In this document: positions 24,802 through 32,819 of the stretch, in pieces
Numbering within the stretch: the first letter of the stretch is position 1
Layout of the letters: each line of letters opens with the position of its first letter
Assembly (NCBI GenBank): GCA_028554795.2
Contig: CM068825.1
Span: 96,837,451-96,901,450, forward strand
DNA from: Sinohyriopsis cumingii
Taxonomy: Eukaryota; Mollusca; Bivalvia; Unionida; Unionidae
Direction of reading: 5' to 3'
Length of the DNA stretch: 64,000 bases
Notes under the pieces: model-generated
Told to the model about the DNA's origin: nothing
The model's input: only the letters and a program-made list of their open reading frames with translations
The model's database searches: none
Position numbers and translations under genes: made by a program

Positions 24802-25355
24802 AGGTCACTCACAAAAAGGCCAAACAAAGTCCAGGGAAGAAAAAGAGCAACGGTGTCAAGACCCAGTCTCAGCACCAGAAACAGAAAAGCCCCCAGAAAA
24901 AGAAAAGCCTCCCAGAAAACAGTTTCTATCCGCAAGAGAGACACTTCGTCCATGACGCAACCTTACATTCGCAAACCATGAGCTTCAGCGACGGTGACCG
25001 CATCTCCAGTTACCTCAGGTCCATCCACTTCTCCGTTGTTGGTGATGTCTACCAAACCCAGTTTGACACCTGCTTTACCTCAGTTGATGAAACAATGGAA
25101 ACCCACGTCTCCAAGAATTTCAATTGCAACGGTTACACCCTACTCCTCTTTGGCTGCAGTGTCAGCTACTCACAAAGTACCTGCTCCCAAAATCAAAGTC
25201 CAAGAGAGATCGGACATGTCACAGAGCTTACTGGATTTATCTAAGCAAGAACTGTCCCGATTTAGTCCGTTGCCAACCCCTCCACGAGGTGTGATGCCTG
25301 TCATCAAGTTGATACGACGTAAAGACAATCAGTGGCGACGAGTTTCAGTATAAAA
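24802..25355 (+). pseudogene. Proline/lysine-rich hypothetical protein, broken
   Basis: Overlapping frames are rich in K, P, Q and S: KKAKQSPGKKKSNG near 24,815, PPRKQFLSARE near 24,915, then a cleaner frame from ATG 24,994 to TAA 25,351 containing LLDLSKQELSRFSPLPTPP (about 25,225-25,281) and VIKLIRRKDNQWRR. The lysine-rich half could bind nucleic acid. The frame switch between the halves marks an indel. No family recognised. Confidence 0.35.
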
Positions 25356-25822
25356 AGACCCGACGAAAAGAATGGGAATCAGTTTTGTTTTGTGCTCCTG
25401 AACACCCAAAGAATTCACCCCTCAGAAGCCATCACTCTTCTAACCCCTTAGGGAAAGAAAAGGAAAGGACTACCTCTTCGTTCAGTCAAACATGGGGACA
25501 TGTTGTCCGTCCTGTCCAAAGCTTCCACACCCATGCGAAAAAACTCATTCAAACAGCCTCGAAAGACGTCATCGATACCGTGAGAGAATGTTGTTTGAAT
25601 GTCTTGAAAGGCACAATACCTTTGTATAAACGCCAGAAACAAATACGTAGCCAAACATCGTCACGGTCTTCGCCAAAAGTTTCAAAAGAAAATCTCCATC
25701 CGTTAAAAGAAGGAGATGTTGGTAAAACGCAGAGGAATTTTGCCTCTGTTGTTAGGACCCTTGCTGAAAGGAGTACTAGGAACAATGCTGGAAGGACTCA
25801 TGGGAGCAAGATATAAAAAAGA
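25336..25822 (+). pseudogene. Small basic Polinton protein with C-terminal hydrophobic block, copy 2
   Basis: The frame overlapping the end of the previous one holds EFQYKKTRRKEWESV, then AKKLIQTASKDVIDTVREC, CLNVLKGTIPLYKRQK (25,593-25,640) and, after a frameshift near 25,720, KRRGILPLLLGPLLKGVLG. This matches copy 1 in layout: helical segment ending in a short 'G-x-IPL' turn, basic run, then a glycine/leucine-rich tail that could insert in a membrane or capsid. Two adjacent paralogues suggest an old tandem duplication inside the element. The homologous arrangement next to the ATPase supports a virion-associated role, which is inference. Confidence 0.55.
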
Positions 25823-25882
25823 CCAACAAGATAAAAGGGACCTCTGGAGTCCAAACTTCTCAGACATGACCATTGAAATCAG

Positions 25883-26513
25883 ATGGAAGGACGAAAACTG
25901 GCTTTAGTGCCTTGCAAACGATGGATGGAATACCATCGTTGGCAAGAACAACTGATTCCACATTTGCCCCCAAATCCTCATTTGACTGAGATGCCCCAGA
26001 TACAATACGAATTGCAATAGTTGATGGATCGCAACGATTTGTCCGAAACAGAAAAATCGCATACGTAGGGTCAACTCTTGCAACGACTACAACTCTTTCA
26101 CCAGAAAGCTTTAGACCAAACAGCTCTGCCACCTCTGAAAGACCTTAAGGTCTTGATGAAATGTCCATCACCATCACCACCACCACCACCACCTTCAGCG
26201 GTCAAGACAGACGCAGCCTCAGAAGATGTACGAGAAGTCTTTCAAACACCGTCAGCAGCTCCCATTTCTAGTAAGATTGCAGCGCGCCCTTGTTGACCCC
26301 TTGTCCCACTCACCAACGACAGAAGTGAAAAAGAAATAAGGTAAACTAGAAGTGAAAAAGGGAAAGAAGACCAAAGCCATCCCATTACCACCTACACGAC
26401 TACCACTAACTTCGACTTCTACTCCCGTGGCACATCGGACACGTAAAGCCGTTTCCAAACTTCCATCTCTCCCCATCCAAAGTAGCATCAGCGAAGATTT
26501 GGTGACTTATTAA
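25883..26513 (+). pseudogene. Conserved Polinton protein (ALVP N-terminus) with polyproline and basic tail, broken
   Basis: ATG 25,883 begins an N-terminus (residues 3-11 GRKLALVPC) typical of a conserved protein found between ATPase and integrase/capsid genes in several invertebrate Polintons. The frame runs through tryptophan-rich and PHLPPNPHLTEMP segments, an amber stop near 26,017 and another at about 26,068, a coiled QLLQRLQLFHQKAL helix, a run of seven prolines (~26,171-26,196) and, after an indel near 26,290, a basic KLEVKKGKKTKAIPLPP tail ending at TAA 26,511. Function unknown; the basic tail and polyproline linker resemble a scaffold or minor structural protein. Confidence 0.5.
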
Positions 26514-26515
26514 AA

Positions 26516-27010
26516 ATGGAGGTGTTAGGCACCATTTTCTACGATCCACCCCTCCTGCAGGTTACGGACAAGTACAGAAATTGTGTCGTGCTGCCCAAAC
26601 CCGTCTGAAAAGTCTCCGTTTACCCCAAGTGCAACTAAGGTTACAAGAACAAACCATGTACACTTTTACACAAACCCATTTGACGAAAACTTCCAGAAGT
26701 AGTACCCGAGTGGAGGGCATCGATCATCAATGTCAAGCCGATTTAAACGATGTCTTTCATTTGGCCACCTACAATCGTGGCTACAAATATCTGTTTTGTG
26801 TCATCGACGTCTTTTCCAAATGTGCCTGGGTTGTGCCATAGATTTCTAAATCGAGCAGTGAGTTACTGCGAGCCCTCAAACTGGTGTTAAAACAAAGTAG
26901 TCGTCACCGTCTACGATGGCAAACCGATAAAGGCACAAAATTTCTGAACCAAGCTTTCCAAAAAGTATGAAAGAAACATGAAGATAAACAAATGTAGACT
27001 ATTTTACTGA
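26516..27010 (+). pseudogene. RVE (retroviral-type) integrase of the Polinton, truncated
   Basis: ATG 26,516 is 2 nt past the previous stop. After a frameshift near 26,545 the frame gives PAGYGQVQKL, a basic helical segment, then the catalytic core: GIDHQCQADL with the first Asp at 26,740, NRGYKYLFCVIDVFSKCAWV, and RWQTDKGTKFLN with the second Asp at 26,926. Stops follow near 26,839, 26,968 and 26,995. The third carboxylate (Glu, expected ~35 residues after the second Asp, near 27,034) and the C-terminal chromodomain-like part are missing. Polinton integrases insert the element with ~6-bp target duplications. The deletion, plus stops, makes it inactive. Confidence 0.93.
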
Positions 27011-27182
27011 GCAGTTACATTGGTTACCTTCTTCCCAATCCTTCTCTGAAATACTCCTAGAACGGAAACAACGGGAGTTTTGTGCCCAACAACAGTCAAA
27101 ACCCCAACAACAACATCATTTTGGGCGTAGTCACTCCTCTGACTTCTAGTGACCCCTCAGACAGCATAAGATCTTTGGAATT

Positions 27183-27390
27183 ATGAATAACAACAACCAA
27201 TTTTACTTGACGTTACCTAATGACAGCTTCATGGAGGTGTTTCCCAACAATACTTTGTGTTGTTACAAAACAAGGACAAGGCAGAAAGAGACGACGAAGA
27301 AAACACCCCTTCAGAAGCCTTCATACTCATAAAGCTAGAAAAAAAAAGAAAAGAAGAACTGTCCGAGAGTTAGACGTCTTTGATTATTAA
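27183..27390 (+). pseudogene. Remnants of one or two minor virion-type proteins
   Basis: ATG 27,183 begins NNNQFYLTLPNDSFMEVFPN, matching the start of a conserved Polinton protein that usually continues for several hundred residues; here it is cut after about 30. A different frame then reads GQGRKRRRRKHPF (near 27,275) and ends KRRTVRELDVFDY-stop (TAA 27,388). That looks like the basic C-terminal tail of a second protein commonly placed just before the capsid-like gene. So an internal deletion of perhaps 1 kb or more has fused an N-terminus to an unrelated C-terminus. Assigned by pattern; which virion component each encodes is uncertain. Confidence 0.5.
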
Positions 27391-27415
27391 AATTTCACAG
27401 AGAGAAAGAAAAACA

Positions 27416-28498
27416 ATGCACCGAGAGTCTTGCGCCTGTTCCTAGTCAGAACTGGATCTATTTGCCATGCAACCTACCATGATGACGATGCAAGAATCCC
27501 AATGGGTAGAATTTCATCCCGTCTCCTTTTTGACAGATTCAGCTCCCATCAGGTTTGAAATTAAGGGACAGCCTGAAGATTACATCGATCTGAATAGAAG
27601 TTACTTGAACTTGAAATTCCAAGTGAGAAAAAAAAACGGACAACACCAATTCCGCAGACGTAGCTAGAGTAGCCCATGTCAACAATTTTATGCATTCCTT
27701 GTTCAGCTCAGTGGATTTGTACTTGAATAACAAACTCGTCAGTAGCAGCATGGATACCTACCCTTACCGTGCGTACTTGGAAAATCTCTTGACGTACGGC
27801 AAAGAAGCCAAGACTACTCATCTGGATGCTTGCGTGGTATGGAAACCTGACACAACTAGAGCGGATAAGTTTAACGACACATCAATCTCAGAAAAGATGA
27901 CGACGATCCTCACCATGCGGACTTTAAGAACCGCCGAAAAAAATACTGCAAGGATGTATTTTAGAACGGATGGATCGTTTGCATTTGGACATGTGGTTGC
28001 AAGAAAAGTATTTGCTGAACGGGGTTGATATCCAGCTGAGACTGAATCGTAGCAGTGCCGCTTTCCATTTGATGGATAATCTTGCCGAGTACAAAACCAT
28101 CATCCAAGAAGCCAGATTATACATGTGACGCGTGGAAATGTTACCTAAAGTGGGAAACGACATTAGTCACACTTTCAGGAGAACGGTCACCAAGTATCCG
28201 ATACGACGTGTGGAAGTGAAAACTTTCACCATTTCCGCTGACCAGCGACCCATTATCGAAGATCGCCTGTTCCAAGGACAGTTACCCAAACGTTTGATCA
28301 TTGGCATTGTCGAGAATTCAGCCTTCAACGGAGCCTTTCGAGTTTAAGCATTACAAAGTGAGCAAAATTGAAGTCAGTCGCGATGGCAAGACCTTGTATT
28401 CCAGACCTTTAGAACCTAACTTTAAGCAGAAAAATTACTTGATATCGTACTTGTCCATGTACGAAGCTACCAGACATTTAGGAACCAGCAGTATGTAA
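27416..28498 (+). pseudogene. Capsid-like protein of the F54H12.2 family, broken
   Basis: Structural-type protein found in most invertebrate Polinton-like elements. From ATG 27,416 the frame has SELDLFA (near 27,449, just after a TAG at 27,443), EFHPVSFLTDSAPIRFEI, EDYIDLNRSYLNLKFQV (27,575-27,625). The next frame (27,670-27,930) has NNFMHSLFSSVDLYLNNKLV and YPYRAYLENLLTYG; a third frame has LLNGVDIQLRLNRSSAAFH (28,013-28,069) and KYPIRRVEVKTFT; a fourth has FEFKHYKVSKIEVSRDG and YLSMYEATRHLG to TAA 28,496. Three frameshifts and at least two stops. The C-terminal quarter of the usual protein is absent, replaced at 28,485 by the promoter-like module. Similarity to double jelly-roll capsids is reported for relatives; here I see only primary-sequence motifs. 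Confidence 0.88.
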
Positions 28499-28605
28499 CG
28501 CCAGTCGCGATTGGAAGGCGACTATGACGTCACATCGGGACTTCTGTTTTTTAGCGGGTGGAAATGGTTCCACAAATCCGCTCATGTGTACGAATGCCCG
28601 GAAGT
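28485..28605 (+). promoter_or_regulatory. Left copy of inverted CCAAT/CRE promoter module
   Basis: Contains AGCAGTATGTAACG, CGATTGG (inverted CCAAT, 28,509-28,514), TGACGTCA (28,525-28,532) and GGGTGGAAATGGTTCCACA (28,556-28,574; inner TGGAA-ATGG-TTCCA palindrome), then ATG at 28,594. The reverse complement of 32,393-32,515 matches in the same order with the same spacing. The CRE lies about 62 bp from the ATG. Architecture suggests a polymerase II promoter; drives the small basic ORF at 28,594. Confidence 0.7.
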
Positions 28606-28710
28606 GGTAAGGGAGGAAAACGGTCCGGCAAGAAGGCTATCCGAAAGAGAGTCACTGAACACCAGCCCGTACTTAATCAAACTTTAGTCCAGTTATTTAA
28701 TGGACCCTAA
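28594..28710 (+). CDS. 38-codon lysine/glycine-rich ORF, histone-tail-like start
   Basis: ATG CCC GGA AGT GGT AAG GGA GGA AAA begins MPGSGKGGKRSGKKAIRKRV, resembling the extreme N-terminal tails of core histones H2A/H4 (G-x-G-K-G-G-K), then a non-histone end and TAA 28,708. Uninterrupted. It lies immediately downstream of the CCAAT/CRE module, so module and ORF probably travel together; the inverted copy at 32,394 has an alignable but frameshifted start. It could be a small DNA-condensing protein of the element, or the 5' fragment of a captured histone gene. Too short to decide. Confidence 0.4.
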   Translation: MPGSGKGGKRSGKKAIRKRVTEHQPVLNQTLVQLFNGP

Positions 28711-29013
28711 CAAAACCAATATTGTGTGAGCCACCTGTGCAATTGAGTCAAATCCAAATAAGTCTTAAAATTTTCCTATCTCCTAACAAAATCAATAATA
28801 CTAGTACATAGTGTACATAATAACTGCCCTAACAATTTCAGTTTGCTAAATGTCTAAGCGAAATATCAAAAGTTGAGTCACTATTGGTAAAAAGTTTTAA
28901 TTTTGAAGCAGGCGATCGAAAGGATCATATCAGTGTTGTGGTTTTATCGAATTGGGAATCCAAGCTAAAATGGTTCCCTTAAGAGGCAATTTGGTAGCTC
29001 TAACAAGGGCTGT

Positions 29014-29292
29014 TTAAGGCAAAAGGTTAGAAGGTATTCCGGTTGGTTTCCTGGTCAAATATCTTTCCGCCGTGCGATTCTCTCTATACCTCTGATTCGG
29101 GAATGCCTCAAACCCATGGAGTTTTGTTAAATAATAAGCGGCATCAATCAGGGTCGACATCGGGTGCTTTTCATAGGCGTCTTTGTAGTAGGTGGGAAGG
29201 ATGCGGTTGACAAAATCCATTGTTGTGTCAGTGGTTTCTTTGTTTTTAAAGACTTCCATGCTACATAAGTAACTCAATCCGTGTAGTTTCAT
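29014..29292 (-). CDS. Minus-strand ORF, unidentified, overlaps preceding gene by ATGA
   Basis: 92 codons, soluble-looking, with TMDFVNRILPTYYKDAYEKH (near 29,205) and LIDAAYYLTKLHGFEAFPN (near 29,125), ending in a basic RYLTRKP segment. Its ATG overlaps the stop of the upstream minus-strand ORF (shared ATGA near 29,289-29,292), an arrangement typical of translational coupling or of a -1 frameshift joining two halves of one protein. No family recognised. The 43-bp segment 29,208-29,250 inside it is duplicated at 30,238-30,280. Confidence 0.45.
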   Translation of the reverse strand: MKLHGLSYLCSMEVFKNKETTDTTMDFVNRILPTYYKDAYEKHPMSTLIDAAYYLTKLHGFEAFPNQRYRENRTAERYLTRKPTGIPSNLLP

Positions 29293-30280
29293 GCTTGTTT
29301 GGTATCCTCTATAGTCTCCTGCAATCCAAGGGTGTGAAGTCTCATAATGCCTGGATCGCTCTCCTCCCCTCCCTCTGCTTGACTCAGCTCACCTGCTGCA
29401 GACCCCTCTTGTTTGTCATTAGTTTCCTCCATCTTTTTCATGACGGGAATAGTCGCTTCCTTAATGGCCCTCAGCAGTTCTTGTAATATATTCAATTCCG
29501 GTTTCCAGTTAGTAGGGGTAGGAATAGATAGACTTTCTGGAGGAGTCCTACTCGTAGGTGAATGGGCGATAATACTAGCATATGTCTCCCTTTTTTTTGC
29601 TGTTGTTTGTGTACCAGAACGTAATCTGGTTGTGCCGGGGCAGTCAATACCGGTGGCCGGGCACTAATAGTTGTATTAGTTTATCTCGGTAGGCTGCTGG
29701 TGACTGGACACTTTGTGGGTCGTAGTAGGCGGTGTGCTGTTAAATTGGGCCTGCGTGTGCTCCCTCTGTCTCTGCTTTTCACCCCCTTTCCGACTCCTGT
29801 GCATTTTCTTCTTTTCTTTTACTGCATTATTTTCCCACAATAAGAGCAAAGTTGTTCTATTTGCTTTAGCTCGTAAGTTCCAACCTGTTGAAACTGAGAT
29901 GCCAAGGCCTTTTAGTTCAGCAAGTGATTCGGCGGAAATTATTTCCGCTGCTAGCTCTGTTACTTCCATGTTACGTCCTGCTTTGTTCGCTGCTGACTCA
30001 ATGAGAAAAGAGATACTAATTCAATTGCCAAAGGTATGTTAGTAAGTTAAAATGAATAGAAGTGTGTATATAAGCACTTCGTTTGTTTGACTTTGTTAGA
30101 AGTTTGTCTATGAGCACTTCGTTTCTGTAGCTTGTCAAAGAATAATATGTATGTGCTTGTGTTTGTAATTAGTGTTTGCAAGTAAAAGGTGAGTGAGTGT
30201 TTCTTTTAAGTCCGCGCATTCCATGTTTTTAGAGTGATGACAAAATCCATTGTTGTGTCAGTGGTTTCTTTGTTTTGAAA
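29208..30280. repeat. 43-bp direct duplication (29,208-29,250 and 30,238-30,280)
   Basis: TGACAAAATCCATTGTTGTG followed by TCAGTGGTTTCTTTG occurs twice, 1,030 bp apart, with one mismatch in 43 bp. The left copy lies inside the minus-strand ORF ending at 29,014; the right copy lies between the minus-strand ORF starting at 29,969 and the TATA box near 30,330. It could mark a local segmental duplication or an insertion flanked by a long duplication. Confidence 0.8.
29289..29969 (-). pseudogene. Minus-strand protein with possible SAP-like N-terminus, broken
   Basis: From ATG 29,969 (leftward) the first ~45 residues include AESLAELKGLGISVSTG then ANRTTLLLLWENN, recalling the helix-turn-helix of SAP DNA-binding domains. 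A basic segment (KEKKKMHRSRKGGEKQRQ) follows. A TAA near 29,676 and frame changes separate this from TYASIIAHSPTSRTPPESL and the C-terminal part (ATG 29,495) LNILQELLRAIKEATIPVM to TGA 29,289. Layout (DNA-binding head, S/T/P linker, helical tail) could be a retroelement ORF1-like or element-encoded nucleic-acid-binding protein. SAP assignment is tentative. Confidence 0.4.
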
Positions 30281-30327
30281 GTTTTGGTATCAGGGAATGT
30301 TTTGCTTCGCGCCCGCGCTTGGCATAT

Positions 30328-30341
30328 ATAAAGAGAGCGCT
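30328..30341. promoter_or_regulatory. TATA element (GCATATATAAAG) of a cassette promoter
   Basis: GGCATATATAAAGAGAGCGC on the plus strand, in a GC-rich setting (GCGCCCGCGCTTGG just upstream). It lies about 40 bp upstream of the first plus ATG at 30,377. The complement (TTTATATATGCC) could also serve the minus-strand gene starting 29,969. Possibly bidirectional. Confidence 0.5.
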
Positions 30342-30376
30342 CGTCAGTCTGGATACGCAGCGTTGACCCATCAACT

Positions 30377-30975
30377 GTGAAGAATAAGCAGCAGAATGAC
30401 ACAACTCTTGGAACTCCAGATGCACCTGGAAATAACAGGCGCCTCCTGGACGAGCTCGCCATGGAGGAGAGAGAAGAAAGTGAAAGAATAGAAAAGGAGG
30501 AAGAGGATAAAAATAAAAAAAGGAAGAAGAGGAAAAGAAGAGAGGGATCCTGCCTCACTTGATGATTGGGTCAGTGTGTGAGGTGAAACCGATGGCCAGT
30601 ACACCTCCACAGGCTGCACCACAACCAGTAGCAGCAACATAGCCACAGCCACAACCAGTACAGCGTTCACAAGAGGCAAGGAGGCCAATTCATCTTCGAG
30701 TGTGGCACATAAGACAGAGGGAACAACAGCATCACGTGTTCACTATCCCTCAAACGGAGGAGTGGGACAGGGAAGCAAATCAATCTCCCTTTCCGCTTCC
30801 AACCACACGCATTAATTGGAAGCAGGACTGGAGTAGACGATGCGTTTGTGGGGCTAGGCCTGGGAGGTGCTGACATGAAGAGGTGTATTTGGAGTTTAAA
30901 AAAAAACAGCCCTTCTCAGTGCTACCCAAATCTCTAGAAAAGAGACTATTTAAGTTGCCAATTGGTATGAGTGTG
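30377..30975 (+). pseudogene. Plus-strand cassette gene, acidic/basic coiled coil plus W-rich C-terminus, broken
   Basis: ATG 30,377 follows the TATA box. The first 62 codons are strongly charged (LLDELAMEEREESERIEKEE, KKRKKRKRREGS) and end at TGA 30,560. Other frames downstream are open: one has RPIHLRVWHIRQREQQHH and EEWDREANQSPFPLPTTRIN near 30,680-30,810, then INWKQDWSRRCVCG, and ends EVYLEFKKKQPFSVLPKSL before TAG 30,978. So probably one ~200-codon protein with frameshifts. No family recognised; the overlapping minus frames are likely shadows of T-rich complement. Confidence 0.35.
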
Positions 30976-31054
30976 GATTAGTGTGATTATAAACACTCAC
31001 TCATTTACTGATGTGATAGTGTGTGTGTATCTGTATTTGCATAAGCTTGCGTCA

Positions 31055-31350
31055 TTTGTGTGGATAGTAGATTTTGGGGTTTGTAAGCTTTCACGTACAT
31101 ATTTGTGAATAGTAGATTTTGGGGTTTGTAAGCGTTCACGTACGTTTATGTGGATATTAGATATTGTGGGTTTTTTCTTTTCGTTTCCGAATGAGGATAG
31201 TATATATGGGTTTGTTTTTTCTCTTTCCCGTGTGTGGATAGTATATTTTGAGATTGTGGATAGTATATATTGTGGGTTTTTTCCTCTTCCCGTGTGTGAA
31301 TAGTAGATAATATGTGAAGTGAGTGTAATAGATGGGTTTTTTTTCACGTC
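31055..31350. repeat. Degenerate tandem array built on GTGGATAGTA(G/T)ATxTTG
   Basis: Six to seven imperfect units of about 40-60 bp: TGTGGATAGTAGATTTTGGGG followed by TTTGTAAGC(G/T)TTCACGTAC for the first two, then GGGTTTTTTC(T)TCTTCCCGTGTGTG for later ones. G/T on one strand, so the complement keeps an open lysine/threonine frame. Non-coding array inside the 28.5-32.5 kb block. Confidence 0.65.
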
Positions 31351-31374
31351 CGTGCTTGACAGATAGATATAAAA

Positions 31375-31930
31375 TCAAAGAGTTCGTCGTTCGCGCCATC
31401 ATTCCATTTCAGCAAGAGGACGTTGACCAGTTAACATCGGGGAGCACTGTACCTTGGTGTCCGCGTGGCGATTATGTATTACATCACGAAGACTGATGAA
31501 ATGATGACCCACCAGCCAAACATGGACCGAATTCTTTGCCCGGGACGACCAAGTGTAGTACAGAATAACTTCGCTGGAAAGCTGCCTTTGCTGAATCATT
31601 CACTTTGGAGACCTTGAGGGAGTAACATCAGAGCCCTGGCTGGTATCTTGACGATGTGGTATGTGGGTGCATGGGAAACATGCTGCATGTGCGGCCACAG
31701 GGACCCACAGAATTATGGAAGAAGAAAGACAGAAGTCCGGTAATACCTGCATATCAACGAGTCTCCTGCTATTGAATAATAGAGGAGGGTACCTCTGTTG
31801 TTAAAAGGAAACTTTACACTTCAGTATGCAAGCAACTACCAGCTGGGATGTTAGCAGTCCAATGGAAGGCTAACCCATATGACCTGACGATAGCAGCGCT
31901 GAAAACCAGGTGCTGCCTTACCTTCTGATG
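31375..31930 (+). pseudogene. Decayed coding region, unidentified
   Basis: One frame is protein-like over ~180 codons with only scattered stops: STVPWCPRGDYVLHHED (near 31,440), LRWKAAFAESFTLETLRE (near 31,572), SPGWYLDDVVCGCMGNML (31,632-31,685), RPQGPTELWKKKDRSPVIP and LPAGMLAVQWKANPYDLTIA (31,830-31,890). The W-[LY]-D-D-x-V pattern after a leucine-rich strand recalls the start of Ulp1-type (C48) cysteine protease domains, but no downstream His-Trp was found, so that is only a suggestion. Confidence 0.35.
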
Positions 31931-32392
31931 ACCCCCAGGAACTCGATATTGAAATGGTCGAGCAACGTGCCAAATTCACCAAAGTGAATTATGCACTTTA
32001 CATTTTGGCTGGAAACTGCTTTTTATAATATCTCTATTTTTCATTATCGTAATTTGATCCGTTTGGTAACCGCCATCAAAATTCTATTCTCTAATTTTTA
32101 CTAAGCGTACTATTAACTATTCATAAGTCATTTTGACTTTACTGATTTGTATTTAATTAGTATTTTGAATGTACACTTTGTACACTAAATTCCAATTCAG
32201 AATGAATCATTTTCAAAATTTCTGACTTAGTCGATTTGAACAATTACACAGGTGGCTTACATATTATTGGTATTTTTATTGTCCATGTATATAACTGGAC
32301 TAAATTTGAAATAAGTACGGGCTGGTTTTTCTGGGAGTACACAACATCCATGGCTGGCTGCCGAGTTCATTGCCTCTTTGCCCCGCTCGGAC

Positions 32393-32515
32393 ATCGTACA
32401 CTGACGGAGATGTGGAACCATTTCCACCCATCAAAAACCAGGTGTCCCGATGTGACGTCATCACTGCGACCAATCGCAGCGGCCGTTACATACTGCTTGG
32501 GTCGACTCCTGGTGC
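32393..32515 (-). promoter_or_regulatory. Right (inverted) copy of CCAAT/CRE promoter module
   Basis: On the minus strand: AGCAGTATGTAACGG, CGATTGG (CCAAT at 32,470-32,474 on plus), TGACGTCA (32,453-32,460), GGGTGGAAATGGTTCCACA, then ATG at 32,394 (leftward) beginning ATGTCCGAGCGGGGCAAAG, alignable with the left copy's start but out of phase after a few codons. Same element order and spacing as 28,485-28,605. The two copies face each other across 3.8 kb. Confidence 0.7.
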
Positions 32516-32665
32516 GTTCAATCGCAGACTGAAATTCATCTTTTTACCATGAGTGTATGTTGGGTTTATTTCCACTCATGACGGCCCCTCAATCAGGTTG
32601 ATAAGGAATGATTAGTCCTACGACCTGACGGCCTAATTAAATAGTGTTCTATGAACACATAAGTG

Positions 32666-32699
32666 CCTGGGGGATGAGGCACAAATTCCTTCCCCCAGG
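32666..32699. repeat. GC-rich hairpin
   Basis: CCTGGGGGA and TCCCCCAGG form a 9-bp perfect stem with a 16-nt loop. It lies between the right module and the gene at 32,820. Could be a structured RNA element, a terminator or a decayed palindromic end; undetermined. Confidence 0.5.
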
Positions 32700-32819
32700 A
32701 GTAATTAAATAGCCAGCCGTGCTGGCATAAATCGTCGTAAATGCCCTAGCGGGCGAACACGACGTTACTTCAACATAGATATATTAATAGCTTTCGCGCC
32801 ACTCAACATTGAATAAACG

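Noticed and set aside
30371-30688. Two minus-strand hydrophobic ORFs opposite the charged plus-strand ORF
   Set aside because: Complement of GAA/AAG-rich coding; leucine/phenylalanine/serine runs are the usual antisense shadow.
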